DNA of 49,925 nt, from positions 1 through 49,925 of the forward strand of contig CAZXJO010000007.1 in NCBI GenBank assembly GCA_964641155.1, read 5' to 3'. The position numbers and the translations under genes are program-made. Shown here one piece after another: positions 16,262 through 25,296 of the stretch. The notes below the pieces were generated by a model. It was given only the letters and a program-made list of their open reading frames with translations. It ran no database searches and was not told the origin of the DNA. The first letter of the stretch is position 1; each line of letters begins with the position of its first letter. This stretch comes from DTCV01 sp964641155. Lineage in GTDB: Archaea; Thermoproteota; Thermoprotei_A; Sulfolobales; NBVN01.

Positions 16262-17581
16262 GTGTCCATGATGGGGGAGGGCTTAGAGCTGTATAAGGAT
16301 GTCTTCCCATTTACTGACGTGCCACGCGTAATGTTGGATGTGGCCGCCGGTGACCCAGATGCGGACCATCTTAGGGACATTTACATCACAGACACCACGC
16401 TGAGGGATGGGCAGCAGGGTTGGAGGAACCTAACATATGATGAGAGTATTAAGATCTATGATTTGTTAGTCGAGTTGGGCGGTGCGGGAGTAATAACGAC
16501 TTGTGAAGTATTTCTCTACACTGAAAAGGATAGGCGGGTCGCAAGAACGCTCATGGATTACGGGTACGAGTACCCTAAGGTGATTGGGTGGATAAGGGCC
16601 TCAAGGGAGGACTTAAGGCTCGTCCTCGATGCCGGGCTGGATGAAACGATAATACTGACCTCAATATCGGATTACCACATATACTACAAGTTGGGGCTGA
16701 GTAGGGAAACAGCCTTCAGGAAATACCTCTCAGTGGTTGAGGAAGCCCTGAGCAGGGGTGTGAGCGTTAAGTGCGCGTTAGAGGATGTGACGAGGGCTAG
16801 CTTAAGTAGGAACGTCATCCCCTTCGTGAGGGAGCTAATGAAGTTAGAGGAGAGGTACTCAATGCCCGTCAAGCTAAAGCTCTCGGATACGTTAGGGCTT
16901 GGGCTTCCGTTCCCGGAGGTACCGCCTCCAAGAGGTGTTCCAGCCCTAATTAGATCATTAATCAGTGAAGGATTCCCGGGTAGGAACTTAGAGTTCCACG
17001 GCCATAACGACTTCGGCCTCGTGGTTGCGAACCACCTAGCAGCGTGGATTTACGGGGCTGGAGGTTCGAACTGCACCTTGTTAGGCATCGGTGAGAGGTC
17101 GGGTAACTGCCCCCTAGAGGTCATGTTAATCCATTACTTAGGGCTTAGAAATGATAGGAAAGTGGATTTAAGACCCTTAAAGAAGGTTGTCGACCTGTTT
17201 AAAGAATTAGGCTTCAACATCCCCGAGTTCCAACCCGTAGTGGGGTCCAACGCCTTCAGAACTAAGGCAGGCATTCACGTCGATGGCTTGCTCAAAAACC
17301 CCGAGGTATACCTCCCCTACGACCCAGGGGCTTTACTCGGAATACCTTACACGGTATCAATAACCCCCTACTCGGGGAGGTCAGCAATAGCTTACTGGGT
17401 GAACACCTACTTCGGACTAACCCCCGGGGAGGCCTTCGACAAAGAAGCCCCTGAGGTAGAAGCTATCTACAATGAGGTGCAGAAGGTCTTCCTCGAGACT
17501 GGTAAGGGCTACTTAACTGATGAGGATATGCTGTCCATCAGTAGGAAGTACATCCCGGAATTAATTAGTAGGCGGCGTTAA
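16262..17581 (+). CDS. Acyl-CoA:2-oxoacid condensing enzyme (homocitrate / Re-citrate / isopropylmalate synthase-like)
   Basis: This 439-aa HMGL-like TIM-barrel enzyme condenses acetyl-CoA with a 2-oxoacid. Visible motifs are YITDTTLRDGQQ (about residues 40-51; metal and substrate site), FHGHNDFGLV (about 243-252; metal-binding HxH), LLGIGERSGN (about 273-282) and TKAGIHVDGLLKN (about 337-349). The YEYPKVIGWIRA and SISDYHIYYKLG segments resemble proteins annotated as Re-citrate synthase or 2-isopropylmalate synthase. Next to an isocitrate/homoisocitrate dehydrogenase gene, and in a genome with LysW lysine synthesis, homocitrate synthase or Re-citrate synthase is most likely. The start may be the GTG shown or ATG at 16268/16271. 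Confidence 0.75.
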   Translation: MSMMGEGLELYKDVFPFTDVPRVMLDVAAGDPDADHLRDIYITDTTLRDGQQGWRNLTYDESIKIYDLLVELGGAGVITTCEVFLYTEKDRRVARTLMDYGYEYPKVIGWIRASREDLRLVLDAGLDETIILTSISDYHIYYKLGLSRETAFRKYLSVVEEALSRGVSVKCALEDVTRASLSRNVIPFVRELMKLEERYSMPVKLKLSDTLGLGLPFPEVPPPRGVPALIRSLISEGFPGRNLEFHGHNDFGLVVANHLAAWIYGAGGSNCTLLGIGERSGNCPLEVMLIHYLGLRNDRKVDLRPLKKVVDLFKELGFNIPEFQPVVGSNAFRTKAGIHVDGLLKNPEVYLPYDPGALLGIPYTVSITPYSGRSAIAYWVNTYFGLTPGEAFDKEAPEVEAIYNEVQKVFLETGKGYLTDEDMLSISRKYIPELISRRR

Positions 17582-17602
17582 ACCACCCCGGAGGCAGGGA
17601 CG

Positions 17603-18640
17603 TTGGGTAAGAAGTACAGGATCGGGGTCATATACGGCGACGGCGTAGGTCCTGAAATAGTGGGCGCCACGCTGAAAATCCTGAAGGGGTTAGAGTTCGA
17701 TGCGGAATTCATAGAGGTCAACGCCGGATTCGAGTTTTACAGGAAAACAGGTAAGGCGCTGGAGGACGGGGCCGTAGAGACGCTGAGGAAGGTTGATGCG
17801 ATCCTTAAGGGACCCATCACGACCCCATTAGATTTACCGAACTTCAGGAGCGTCAACGTAATGCTCAGGCGTGAGTTGGAGCTCTACGCTAACGTCAGAC
17901 CGTTTAAGAGTTTTAGAGGGGTCTCCCTCAAGAACTTAAACCTAGTCCTGATAAGGGAGAACACCGAGGACTTATACCTAGGTATTGAGGGGACGTACTC
18001 CGGATTAGCCATAGCCCTCAAGCTCATTAGTGAGAAAGCATGTGAAAGGATAGTCAGGTTCGCCATAAACTACATGCAGGCCCGCGGATATAGGAAGATC
18101 ACGGCAGTCCATAAGTCCAACGTGCTCAGGGTCACTGACGGCCTCTTCAGGGATGTTTTCTACAGATTACTGCGGAACCATAAGGATCTGGAATATAACG
18201 AGGCGTTAGTTGACTCAGCAGCCTACCAACTAATTAAAAACCCGGAGAAGTTCGAAGTGATAGTTACGGAAAACCTCTACGGCGACATACTTGCCGACTT
18301 AATCGCCGGCATAGTAGGCAGCATAGGGCTCTGTGGTTCCGCAGAAGTAGGTGATGCGGGGGCCCTATTTGAACCAGTACACGGTTCAGCACCGGACATA
18401 GCCGGCAGGGGGATAGCCAACCCCATAGGTCAAATAATCTCAGCGGGGCTAATGCTGGAGTACTTAGGCATGAAGCACTCAGACCCTAAGTTAATCAGCA
18501 TATCCAAAGCCCTTGACAGGGCTGTCACGGAAGTTGTTGAGGAAGGCCGTACGTTAACACCGGAATTGGGCGGTAGCTCATCAACAGCCGATGTCGCGGA
18601 AGAGATCCTGAGGAAAACGTCCTCACAGATCCATAAATAG
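17603..18640 (+). CDS. NAD(P)-dependent isocitrate / homoisocitrate dehydrogenase-like decarboxylating dehydrogenase
   Basis: The 345-aa protein is a member of the beta-decarboxylating dehydrogenase family: YGDGVGPEI (about residues 10-18), the substrate loop RSVNVMLRRELELYANVRP (about 83-101), IRENTEDLY (about 117-125), and the GSAPDIAG motif (about 259-266). The loop sequence points to isocitrate or homoisocitrate rather than isopropylmalate. The TTG start is supported by a strong Shine-Dalgarno (ggagg at 17590-17594). It lies 21 nt behind the synthase gene, and together they would make 2-oxoglutarate or 2-oxoadipate, precursors for the glutamate/aminoadipate used by the LysW pathway. Confidence 0.82.
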   Translation: MGKKYRIGVIYGDGVGPEIVGATLKILKGLEFDAEFIEVNAGFEFYRKTGKALEDGAVETLRKVDAILKGPITTPLDLPNFRSVNVMLRRELELYANVRPFKSFRGVSLKNLNLVLIRENTEDLYLGIEGTYSGLAIALKLISEKACERIVRFAINYMQARGYRKITAVHKSNVLRVTDGLFRDVFYRLLRNHKDLEYNEALVDSAAYQLIKNPEKFEVIVTENLYGDILADLIAGIVGSIGLCGSAEVGDAGALFEPVHGSAPDIAGRGIANPIGQIISAGLMLEYLGMKHSDPKLISISKALDRAVTEVVEEGRTLTPELGGSSSTADVAEEILRKTSSQIHK

Positions 18641-18725
18641 TGCGGTGGCCTAATAAGTGGTTACTACTGCAGGTAAAAACTGGAGGAGTTTTGTTCGAGG
18701 ATTGCGGGCCCGGACTTAAGCAGAC

Positions 18726-19367
18726 TTAAGCACCGGACTTAACTAGCTTCCTGAGAACTTCCTCCGCCCTCTTAACGTTAAACACACCACATACGCATGC
18801 CCTAGCAAGCTCTACAGCAGCACTCGCCGGTGACAGCCTACCCTTCTTAATCTCTCCGACCAATTTCATGACAAGGGCTGGGGACACCATGCAGTGACCG
18901 CACATGGTAGTGATCTCGAGGACCCCCTCAGGCGGCAGCTTCTCAGTCCTACCCCAAATACCTAGTGATAGGTTTATTGTGTGCGGTTTTAACCCAACCT
19001 CCTTAAGTATCTTAAATACCTCTTCGTAAACCCCCGTCACAACTACTGACAAACCTAGGTCAGCAGCCTTAAGGTCGTATAGGACTTTCTTTACATGCTC
19101 CGGGGTTGTGTAGACGCCGTGGACTATGTTACCGTACTCCTTGAACATACTCATAACCTCCTCCTCATCCCTCCAATACTTATTCCCCGCTACCATGTTA
19201 CCTAAGTTAACTGGGCCGTGTTTCGACAGTATTTCCATCACTTTCCCGAACTTCCCCGTTTCATCTTCATATTTAACGTGCCTTGAAGCCATCACCAATA
19301 CTACGAAGTCCTTCTTCAACGACTCTATGGGACCTACCCTGTGATGAGTGTGGGTCATGTCCAACAC
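18726..19367 (-). CDS. Conserved cysteine-motif protein, partner of a ferredoxin-domain protein
   Basis: The 213-aa protein has an N-terminal part with HTHHRVGP and a FVVLVMASRHVKYED strand, then VVVTGVYEEVFKILKEVGLKPHT. Its C-terminal third carries two conserved-looking Cys clusters: TTMCGHCMVSPALV (about residues 154-167) and RACVCGVFNVKRAEE (about 188-202). The Cys spacing CxxC plus CxC suggests metal or Fe-S binding. It starts one base after the stop of the ferredoxin gene, so the two are co-translated and probably work together in a redox reaction. I do not recognise a function; it may belong to an uncharacterised archaeal/anaerobe family. Confidence 0.65.
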   Translation of the reverse strand: MLDMTHTHHRVGPIESLKKDFVVLVMASRHVKYEDETGKFGKVMEILSKHGPVNLGNMVAGNKYWRDEEEVMSMFKEYGNIVHGVYTTPEHVKKVLYDLKAADLGLSVVVTGVYEEVFKILKEVGLKPHTINLSLGIWGRTEKLPPEGVLEITTMCGHCMVSPALVMKLVGEIKKGRLSPASAAVELARACVCGVFNVKRAEEVLRKLVKSGA

Positions 19368-19368
19368 C

Positions 19369-20091
19369 TCACTCCACTAAAGGCCTCCCCAACCCCACGT
19401 TGACCTTAGCCCAAGGACTTACCTTCAAGCCCAACTCGTTAAGTACCTTGACTACAGGTATTGTGAAGTCGTCCTCAACCCTCGAAATAATGCCTAAACT
19501 GAAGACAGTCTCAGTTGTGCTCGCCAGATACTTAAGCACCTCAATAACCTCCCCCACCTTATTAATGGGCACTTTGAATTCCAGCACAGCTGAGTGTAGT
19601 CGGACATCATTCAACTCACTCGGGAATTCACCTTTTTCCAGGTCTTTCATCAAGTACAGTATTGGGTTGGCTCTCTCCCACCCAACCCCAACCTTGTTTA
19701 TGTTCCTTACAAACCTGCCTATCTCCGCGAAGGTAACACCCACTAAGGGCCTACCTATATCAATTGCGAAACCTACCTCACCGAACTTAAACCTACCCGT
19801 AACGTCATTGGTCTTCATCTCCTCAGTACCCCTTCCAGGAATACCGGTACTGGGGTGCACTGTGTAGGGGTCGCTGAAATGGGCTTTAACCTCATTTGAG
19901 TAGCCCTCCACTGTACCAACTATAGCGTCCCTCGGGCACATTACGACCCTGACGCAGGTACCGCATTCAACGCATTCCTCACTCACTATGCGTGCTTTCT
20001 TACTATCTGGTGAGAGCTTAATGGCCCCTCTAGGGCAGTAAGGGATGCAAATACCGCATCCGATACATCTATTCTCATTTATTGAAACCAA
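19369..20091 (-). CDS. Ferredoxin-domain protein with a conserved unknown C-terminal domain
   Basis: The N terminus holds two 4Fe-4S motifs: CIGCGICIPYCP (about residues 9-20) and CVECGTCVRVVMCP (about 40-53, with a four-residue last spacing). About 185 residues follow that contain a striking PGRGTEEMKTNDVTGR motif (about 84-99), GFAIDIGRPLVGVTFAEIG and LHSAVLEFKVPINKVGEVIEVL. This tail is unlike simple ferredoxins and looks like an enzyme or ligand-binding domain, in part ACT- or ferredoxin-fold-like. The protein forms an operon with the downstream Cys-motif protein. Cytoplasmic, anaerobic redox function is inferred; the substrate is unknown. Confidence 0.7.
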   Translation of the reverse strand: MVSINENRCIGCGICIPYCPRGAIKLSPDSKKARIVSEECVECGTCVRVVMCPRDAIVGTVEGYSNEVKAHFSDPYTVHPSTGIPGRGTEEMKTNDVTGRFKFGEVGFAIDIGRPLVGVTFAEIGRFVRNINKVGVGWERANPILYLMKDLEKGEFPSELNDVRLHSAVLEFKVPINKVGEVIEVLKYLASTTETVFSLGIISRVEDDFTIPVVKVLNELGLKVSPWAKVNVGLGRPLVE

Positions 20092-20169
20092 AACTTATAC
20101 CCTTATTAAATCATCGGGTGGGATATTTAAGGTTTTTAAGGATCTATTCCTTTATCGAGGATGTAGTTC

Positions 20170-21327
20170 TCATCTCTTAGATATTATCTTTAGGTAGTGT
20201 AGTATTTCCTTAGTAAATCTGTCTGGGTTGAAGTACCAAGCTCTTCTGTACGCAAAGTTCCTCATATTGGTTAGCTCTTGCTTAGAGGTCTTCATAAGCT
20301 TTATCAAGCACTTTATGAACTCCTCATCATTACGAGCCGTGTACCCATCCCTACCATTGGTCACTAACTCAGCAAGCCCTGACTGCTCGGGGAGTATGGG
20401 TATCGCCCCTTGACTCATAGCCTCCACCGGGGCCATACCGAAGTGCTCCCCCAGCCTTAGATGTACATACACCTTAGCCGTCCTATAGTGCTTCAGCATC
20501 TCATCAGGTGTTAACGTCCTATCGATCAGCGTTACCCCCTCAACCTCCGAAGATATTTTCTTAAGCCTGTCGTAGTAGTCTAAGAACCTCATGTCAGGGA
20601 CCCCGATAATCACCAACTCCGCGTCAGGTACTTCAGGCTTTATAAACCTCCTAAACCACTCAAGCAGTACGTCCTGCCTCTTCTGAGGGACGAACCTACC
20701 AACGGTCAATATGATGTTCTCCCTATCCTCCGAGAGGTCGTGCTGGTTTCTGAAGTACTCCCAGCTAATTGCCGGGTAAACGACATTGCTCTCAATGCCG
20801 AAGGACCTATACAGCGCTGAGGCCGTGTAGTTCGAGTTAGTCATGTGGAGCTCTGCCAACTTGTAGAAGTTCTCGTAGGTGTGGGGGAACCTGTAGAGGG
20901 TTAAGAACATGTACACGTTATTGGTGGTTAACTCCTCCTCGAAGGGGTAATGTATGTACAGTGCAGTACCCATACCAGGATCCGCTAACTTGGTAGCCAT
21001 AACGTAGATGGGTTCCTGAATCATGACTAGGCACACATCAGGCCTATACCTGCTGACGACTTCGTCAACGGTGTAAACTATGTTAATTACCCTCTCAGTC
21101 TTCATAGGGAGTATGAAGTCTGTGGGGACCTTACTGAACACATCCCTTATAACCTCAACCTTAACGTTCCTGAGCCTAGCCACATCCTCAACATTACCAC
21201 TGCTCAGGACCACGACCTCATGCCCCAAATCACTTAACTCGCTGATTAACGTCCTAGTTAACCTCTCACTACCCCCGAAGAGTTGGAGGTGTGGATGTAT
21301 TAACAATACCCTAAGTCCTTCAGGCAA
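20170..21327 (-). CDS. GT4-family glycosyltransferase
   Basis: The 385-aa GT-B-fold enzyme has the N-terminal glycine motif HPHLQLFGGSERL (about residues 11-23), the domain-joining segment NIILTVGRFVPQKRQDVLLE (about 204-223) and the C-terminal nucleotide-sugar motif HFGMAPVEAMSQGAIPI (about 292-308). It is like the ALG11-type mannosyltransferases of the GT4 family; N-glycan or glycolipid synthesis at the cytoplasmic membrane face is likely. The start is a TTG at 21327, and there is no signal peptide. It is transcribed alone, divergent from the TIM-barrel gene. Confidence 0.88.
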   Translation of the reverse strand: MPEGLRVLLIHPHLQLFGGSERLTRTLISELSDLGHEVVVLSSGNVEDVARLRNVKVEVIRDVFSKVPTDFILPMKTERVINIVYTVDEVVSRYRPDVCLVMIQEPIYVMATKLADPGMGTALYIHYPFEEELTTNNVYMFLTLYRFPHTYENFYKLAELHMTNSNYTASALYRSFGIESNVVYPAISWEYFRNQHDLSEDRENIILTVGRFVPQKRQDVLLEWFRRFIKPEVPDAELVIIGVPDMRFLDYYDRLKKISSEVEGVTLIDRTLTPDEMLKHYRTAKVYVHLRLGEHFGMAPVEAMSQGAIPILPEQSGLAELVTNGRDGYTARNDEEFIKCLIKLMKTSKQELTNMRNFAYRRAWYFNPDRFTKEILHYLKIISKR

Positions 21328-21460
21328 TTTATCACTCCACGTAATTGTTCTAATTCATCAAATTTATAAAACGTATGTCCTAAAGCACAGCCCCTCAAGT
21401 AAAACACCTTAAGCCGGATCTGCTTGAGCAACGTAATAATTATTTAAGTCTAAGCTTCGT

Positions 21461-22315
21461 ATGTCTCAGGGAGTTAAAGTGGTCGCGATCTCGACCATGA
21501 CGTACATGATGTTAAAACCTTCAGACGCCCTCAACAGGCTTAACGATGCGGGTGTTGAGTGTGTGGAGCTGAGCTTCGATAACTTCCAATACTTCAGGAA
21601 GTTGGGGGTCAGCTACGACTCCATGATAGCTGAAGTCCTGAAAACCAAAACAACTGTTAAGTCCAAAGTGGTTGCGGCCCACCTACCCTACGGAGAACTC
21701 ATTAACAGGGCCGTAAACACATCAGAGCAGCCTAAAGTGTTGAACGAGCTGAGCAAGTGGCTGCAGTTCTTCTCAGAACTAGGTGTTAAAACCGCGGCCG
21801 TACACATACCCTTCAACTACGCCAGCATTGATGAAGACTCCGTAACGTACCCAAGCAGGATTAGGGAGGTAAACCTCAACTTCTTTAAGGGCCTCACATC
21901 GCTCGGTAGGGAATACGGCTTAAAGTTAGCTGTTGAGAACAGGTATGAGAGGGGCGTCTACGGCTACCTACCTAAGGACCTAATCCACATAATCAACTAC
22001 GTAGGTGACGAATACCTCAGAATATGCCTTGACACAGGCCACTCCATAATTAACGGGTTCCAACCGCATGAGTACTACAAACTACTGCATCCCGACATCG
22101 TCTTAATGCATGTACACGATAATGACGGCTCCAAGGACCTCCACCAACCACCCTACACTGGGTGCATTGATTGGAACACGTTCCTAAACACCTTGAAGGA
22201 GTCTAAGTACGAGGGCTCCATAGTCTTCGAAGTAGCATGCAGTGAAGGTCTCAGGAAGTGTGACAACATAGTACACATACTTAAGATACTCTCAAAATCC
22301 TTCGAACTCAGGTAA
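21461..22315 (+). CDS. Sugar phosphate isomerase/epimerase-like TIM-barrel protein
   Basis: The 284-aa protein belongs to the xylose-isomerase-like/AP endonuclease 2 family. Metal-site segments are VVAAHLPYG (about residues 69-77), AAVHIPFNY (about 109-117), LKLAVENRY (Glu about 158), ICLDTGHS (Asp-His about 191-194), MHVHDND (about 215-221) and SIVFEVACS near the end (Glu). The substrate cannot be told. It ends 8 nt inside the convergent OsmC gene. Confidence 0.82.
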   Translation: MSQGVKVVAISTMTYMMLKPSDALNRLNDAGVECVELSFDNFQYFRKLGVSYDSMIAEVLKTKTTVKSKVVAAHLPYGELINRAVNTSEQPKVLNELSKWLQFFSELGVKTAAVHIPFNYASIDEDSVTYPSRIREVNLNFFKGLTSLGREYGLKLAVENRYERGVYGYLPKDLIHIINYVGDEYLRICLDTGHSIINGFQPHEYYKLLHPDIVLMHVHDNDGSKDLHQPPYTGCIDWNTFLNTLKESKYEGSIVFEVACSEGLRKCDNIVHILKILSKSFELR

Positions 22316-22838
22316 CCCCCTTAACTAACTTCTTCACGCTCAACTCCTGAGGGGCACCATCCCGATCCAGGCATCTAATCTTCAAATCAAGCTGTATCGG
22401 TAAGGCATTAGAGATCGTTGAACCAACCACCCAACCACTGACAACCCTCTCCAACAACTTGGTTAAGTCGTCGCAGCTCGCTGCGGAGTCAACACTGGCC
22501 TTAAGGTACAGTGAGGTGAAGCCCGACTTAAATTTCTGAGGCATGATGAAACCCCTAATGTCGAAGGTACCCTCAGCTAACGCCTCAACAGAGGTTATAG
22601 GTATTTTAAACCTTGCCGAATGCAATCTAAGCGTAACTATGAAACACCCCGCAAGGGATGATAGAAACATCTCTATCGGGTTCGGGGCCCTGCCTAAGCC
22701 GCCTGCAGCCCTCGGCTCATCAATGTAGATAGTGTGTCCCTCATAAGTTTCCACCCTCGTCAAAAGGTCGTTACCCGATGATGAGGCGTGAACGCCGAAG
22801 CGGTAAACGTAACCATCAACACTTATGTAGGGCTTCAA
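22308..22838 (-). CDS. OsmC/Ohr-family protein
   Basis: The 176-aa protein has the OsmC pattern: IDEPRAAGGLGRAPNPIEMFLSSLAGC (in parts, residues about 39-65) with the conserved Cys at the end of the first long helix, and a C-terminal half with the second helix (SCDDLTKLLERV). OsmC/Ohr proteins reduce organic hydroperoxides with two Cys; the second Cys position in the C-terminal helix (about 121) is plausible but not aligned here. The start is a TTG. It lies 41 nt downstream of hisI and may be read through from the his operon. Confidence 0.82.
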   Translation of the reverse strand: MKPYISVDGYVYRFGVHASSSGNDLLTRVETYEGHTIYIDEPRAAGGLGRAPNPIEMFLSSLAGCFIVTLRLHSARFKIPITSVEALAEGTFDIRGFIMPQKFKSGFTSLYLKASVDSAASCDDLTKLLERVVSGWVVGSTISNALPIQLDLKIRCLDRDGAPQELSVKKLVKGVT

Positions 22839-22879
22839 CCGACAACCCGACTTTGAAGGCCAACTCCAGCAATTTAAGC

Positions 22880-23251
22880 TTATTTAATTAAATCGCCCAC
22901 TTTCCTGAAGAAGCAACTCCTACTGCCCGTATGGCATATGGGACCCAATGACCTAACCTTCACCAGTAGTGAGTCGGCATCGCAATCCACGACCAAGTCC
23001 ATCACCAGTTGGTAATTACCGCTTGACTCACCTTTGAGCCAAAGCTTCCTCCTACTTAGCGACCATAGGTGGAGGTAACCAGTGGTTAACGTCTTCATCA
23101 GCGCTTCCTCATTCATATGGGCAGCCATTAAAACCTCACCCGTGTCGTAATCCTGAACTACTGCGATGACGGTGTTCCCTTCATACCTAAACCTCAACTT
23201 ACTTGCTAAGCTCCTCGCAGCATCCTCACTTAGGACTAACGTCTCAACCAC
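22880..23251 (-). CDS. hisI: Phosphoribosyl-AMP cyclohydrolase
   Basis: HisI opens the adenine ring of PR-AMP (third step of histidine synthesis). The 123-aa protein has GEVLMAAHMNEEALMKTL (about 34-51), YLHLWSLSRRKLWLKGESSGN (about 55-75, in short parts), DCDADSLLVKV with metal ligands, and the C-terminal CHTGSRSCFF zinc/Mg motif. It is a single-domain form, separate from hisE. It overlaps hisH by 16 nt and is the last gene of the his operon. Confidence 0.95.
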   Translation of the reverse strand: MVETLVLSEDAARSLASKLRFRYEGNTVIAVVQDYDTGEVLMAAHMNEEALMKTLTTGYLHLWSLSRRKLWLKGESSGNYQLVMDLVVDCDADSLLVKVRSLGPICHTGSRSCFFRKVGDLIK

Positions 23252-23826
23252 CTAACCAAGTTTTCTAAGAATTGGGCACCGACTTTACCGCTCTTCTCGG
23301 GGTGGAACTGGACGCCGATGACGCCCCCCTTACGGAGTATGGCTGGGAAATCCACCCCGTAACGCCCGAAGGTGTTGCATTCCTCTGACGTGTAAGCTAT
23401 GTAGCTATGCATGAAGTAGACGTACTGCCCGTTCAGGGACTCGTTAAGGCAGTCAGCGGATGTCACGTAGACCTTATCCCACCCGATGTGGGGTAGCTTG
23501 ACGTTGGCTTTAATCCTATCTACATAGCCTTTAAACCAGCCCAAACCCTCATTATAGCCCCCCTCATAGCCGTACTCCAGCATGACGTGCATACCCACAC
23601 ATATGCCGAGGAAGGATGTCCCACAACCCACCACATCTTTCAAGGCGGAGTTGTTTGACTTTAAGAACTTAGAGACTGATGCGAAGCTACCTACTCCGGG
23701 GAAAACTATTAAGTCGTAACCCGCCCCCACACTCGGAGCTACAGTGACCTCTAAGCCAACCCTCCTGAGGGCTGACTCTATGCTGAAGAGATTACCCACT
23801 CCGTAGTTCAGGATTAAGGCCCTCAC
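23236..23826 (-). CDS. hisH: Imidazole glycerol phosphate synthase, glutaminase subunit
   Basis: HisH is the class I glutamine amidotransferase that supplies ammonia to HisF. The 196-aa protein has NYGVGNLFSIESAL at the N terminus, the nucleophile motif FLGICVGMHVML (Cys about 75) and the catalytic HPEKSG near the end. It overlaps hisE by 4 nt (start/stop) and hisI by 16 nt. Confidence 0.95.
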   Translation of the reverse strand: MRALILNYGVGNLFSIESALRRVGLEVTVAPSVGAGYDLIVFPGVGSFASVSKFLKSNNSALKDVVGCGTSFLGICVGMHVMLEYGYEGGYNEGLGWFKGYVDRIKANVKLPHIGWDKVYVTSADCLNESLNGQYVYFMHSYIAYTSEECNTFGRYGVDFPAILRKGGVIGVQFHPEKSGKVGAQFLENLVRWLRR

Positions 23827-24101
23827 CTACGCCTCCTCCTCAACTCCTCGTACACGTCCTCCAACGTTATGCCCTTCACGGCGAGGAGTACGAGCAGGTG
23901 GTAGAGGAGGTCAGCTACTTCGCAAACGACCCTATCCTTAGACTCGTGGAGGGATGCGATCACAGTCTCCAACGCCTCCTCCCCCAACTTCCTAGCGATG
24001 TACGCATCCCCCCTACTTACTAGGTATGCGGTGTAGCTGTTGGGGGGTTTACTCGCTATCCTATCCATAATCACTTCGTAGAGCTCTTTAAGTATGTCCA
24101 T
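23823..24101 (-). CDS. hisE: Phosphoribosyl-ATP pyrophosphatase
   Basis: HisE hydrolyses PR-ATP to PR-AMP (second step). The 92-aa alpha-helical MazG-like protein carries SYTAYLVSRGD (about 22-32), KLGEEALETVIA (about 38-49) and the ExxD-type metal motif VVCEVADLLYHLLVLLA. It overlaps hisD by 14 nt and hisH by 4 nt. Confidence 0.94.
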   Translation of the reverse strand: MDILKELYEVIMDRIASKPPNSYTAYLVSRGDAYIARKLGEEALETVIASLHESKDRVVCEVADLLYHLLVLLAVKGITLEDVYEELRRRRR

Positions 24102-25296
24102 ATGAAACGCTCACACTCCTACCATGTGTCGGGAATCCTTCGTAAGCTGCTAAAGTGCACGCAGCCCTCAACAACTCCTTACTCGGGCTACCATCAGCCA
24201 CCACGACAGCCTTAACGAAGTCGTACACGCTTAAGCCACCCCTAAACCTAGCGGAACCGTTAGTGGGGAGGATGTGGTTGAGGCCTAAGTAGTCGATGAT
24301 CGCTGAGGGGGTCTTACCGAAGGAGATAGCACCTACGTTCCTCACCCTACCCGCTATGGTGTATGGGTCCTCCACCTTCAGGGATAGGTGCTCAGGAGCT
24401 ACCTCATTCACTAAAGCTACGGCCTCATCAACGCTACCAACTTTGATTAGTAAGAACGTGTTGGTGCTTTCCTTCAAACGGGCCTCAACATCCTTCAGCA
24501 GTTTGTCGGAGGTCGTGATCAAGGTGACTAATGATGAGGGGCCGTGCTCTGACTGCGCCTCCATATCCAGACACACTTCGTCCGGGTTCGCAGTGTCGTC
24601 CGCAACCACGACCAGCTCCGTAGGACCTTCCACACCATCTATCGAGACAGTGCCTTGAAGTAGGAACTTGGCCACCTGCACGTAAATGTTGCCAGGCCCC
24701 ACAATCTTATCAACCCTCTCAACACTCTCCGTTCCATAAGCCATCGCAGCAACTATCTGAGCCCCTCCCACCCTGTACACCTTACGCACCCCTATCTTAC
24801 GTGCTAGGTAGGCGACCCCAGCGTCTACGCCGCCATCCCTCCTAGGCGGGGTCGCCACATATATTTTATCTACGCCTGCGACCTCGGCAGGTACAGCAGC
24901 CATAAGCAGTGTGGATGGGTAGGCCTTAAGGCCCCCAGGCACGTATATGCCAACACTCTCTATAGGCCTCCACAAAATGCCTGATGAGAACCCACCAACG
25001 TTAATGAGCATGTCCTTAGGCATTGTCTGCCTGTTCAGAAGTTTTAAGTGGTCATATATTACGTCTATGGAATGCCTGACATCATCGGGCAGGGACTTCG
25101 CCAACTCATCGAGTTCCTCCGAAGGGACCACGACGTCCTTTATGACTACACCATCGAACTTCTTGGTCAGCTCTATTAAGGCCCCATCACCGCGGGCCCT
25201 CACGTACTCCAATATCCACTTAACGTACTCGACGTACGCCGTAATACCTGCCTTCCTAACCCTACGTAACTCGTCCAACGACTTAATCACAACCAC
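24088..25296 (-). CDS. hisD: Histidinol dehydrogenase
   Basis: HisD oxidises histidinol twice to histidine, using NAD and zinc. The 402-aa protein has VGIYVPGGLKAYPST (about 117-131), GGAQIVAAMAYGTESV (about 179-194), VGPGNIYVQVAK (about 201-212) and the zinc/substrate segment DMEAQSEHGPSSLV (about 246-259), with PTNGSARF near the end. The start is a GTG overlapping hisF by 10 nt. Confidence 0.95.
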   Translation of the reverse strand: MVVIKSLDELRRVRKAGITAYVEYVKWILEYVRARGDGALIELTKKFDGVVIKDVVVPSEELDELAKSLPDDVRHSIDVIYDHLKLLNRQTMPKDMLINVGGFSSGILWRPIESVGIYVPGGLKAYPSTLLMAAVPAEVAGVDKIYVATPPRRDGGVDAGVAYLARKIGVRKVYRVGGAQIVAAMAYGTESVERVDKIVGPGNIYVQVAKFLLQGTVSIDGVEGPTELVVVADDTANPDEVCLDMEAQSEHGPSSLVTLITTSDKLLKDVEARLKESTNTFLLIKVGSVDEAVALVNEVAPEHLSLKVEDPYTIAGRVRNVGAISFGKTPSAIIDYLGLNHILPTNGSARFRGGLSVYDFVKAVVVADGSPSKELLRAACTLAAYEGFPTHGRSVSVSYGHT

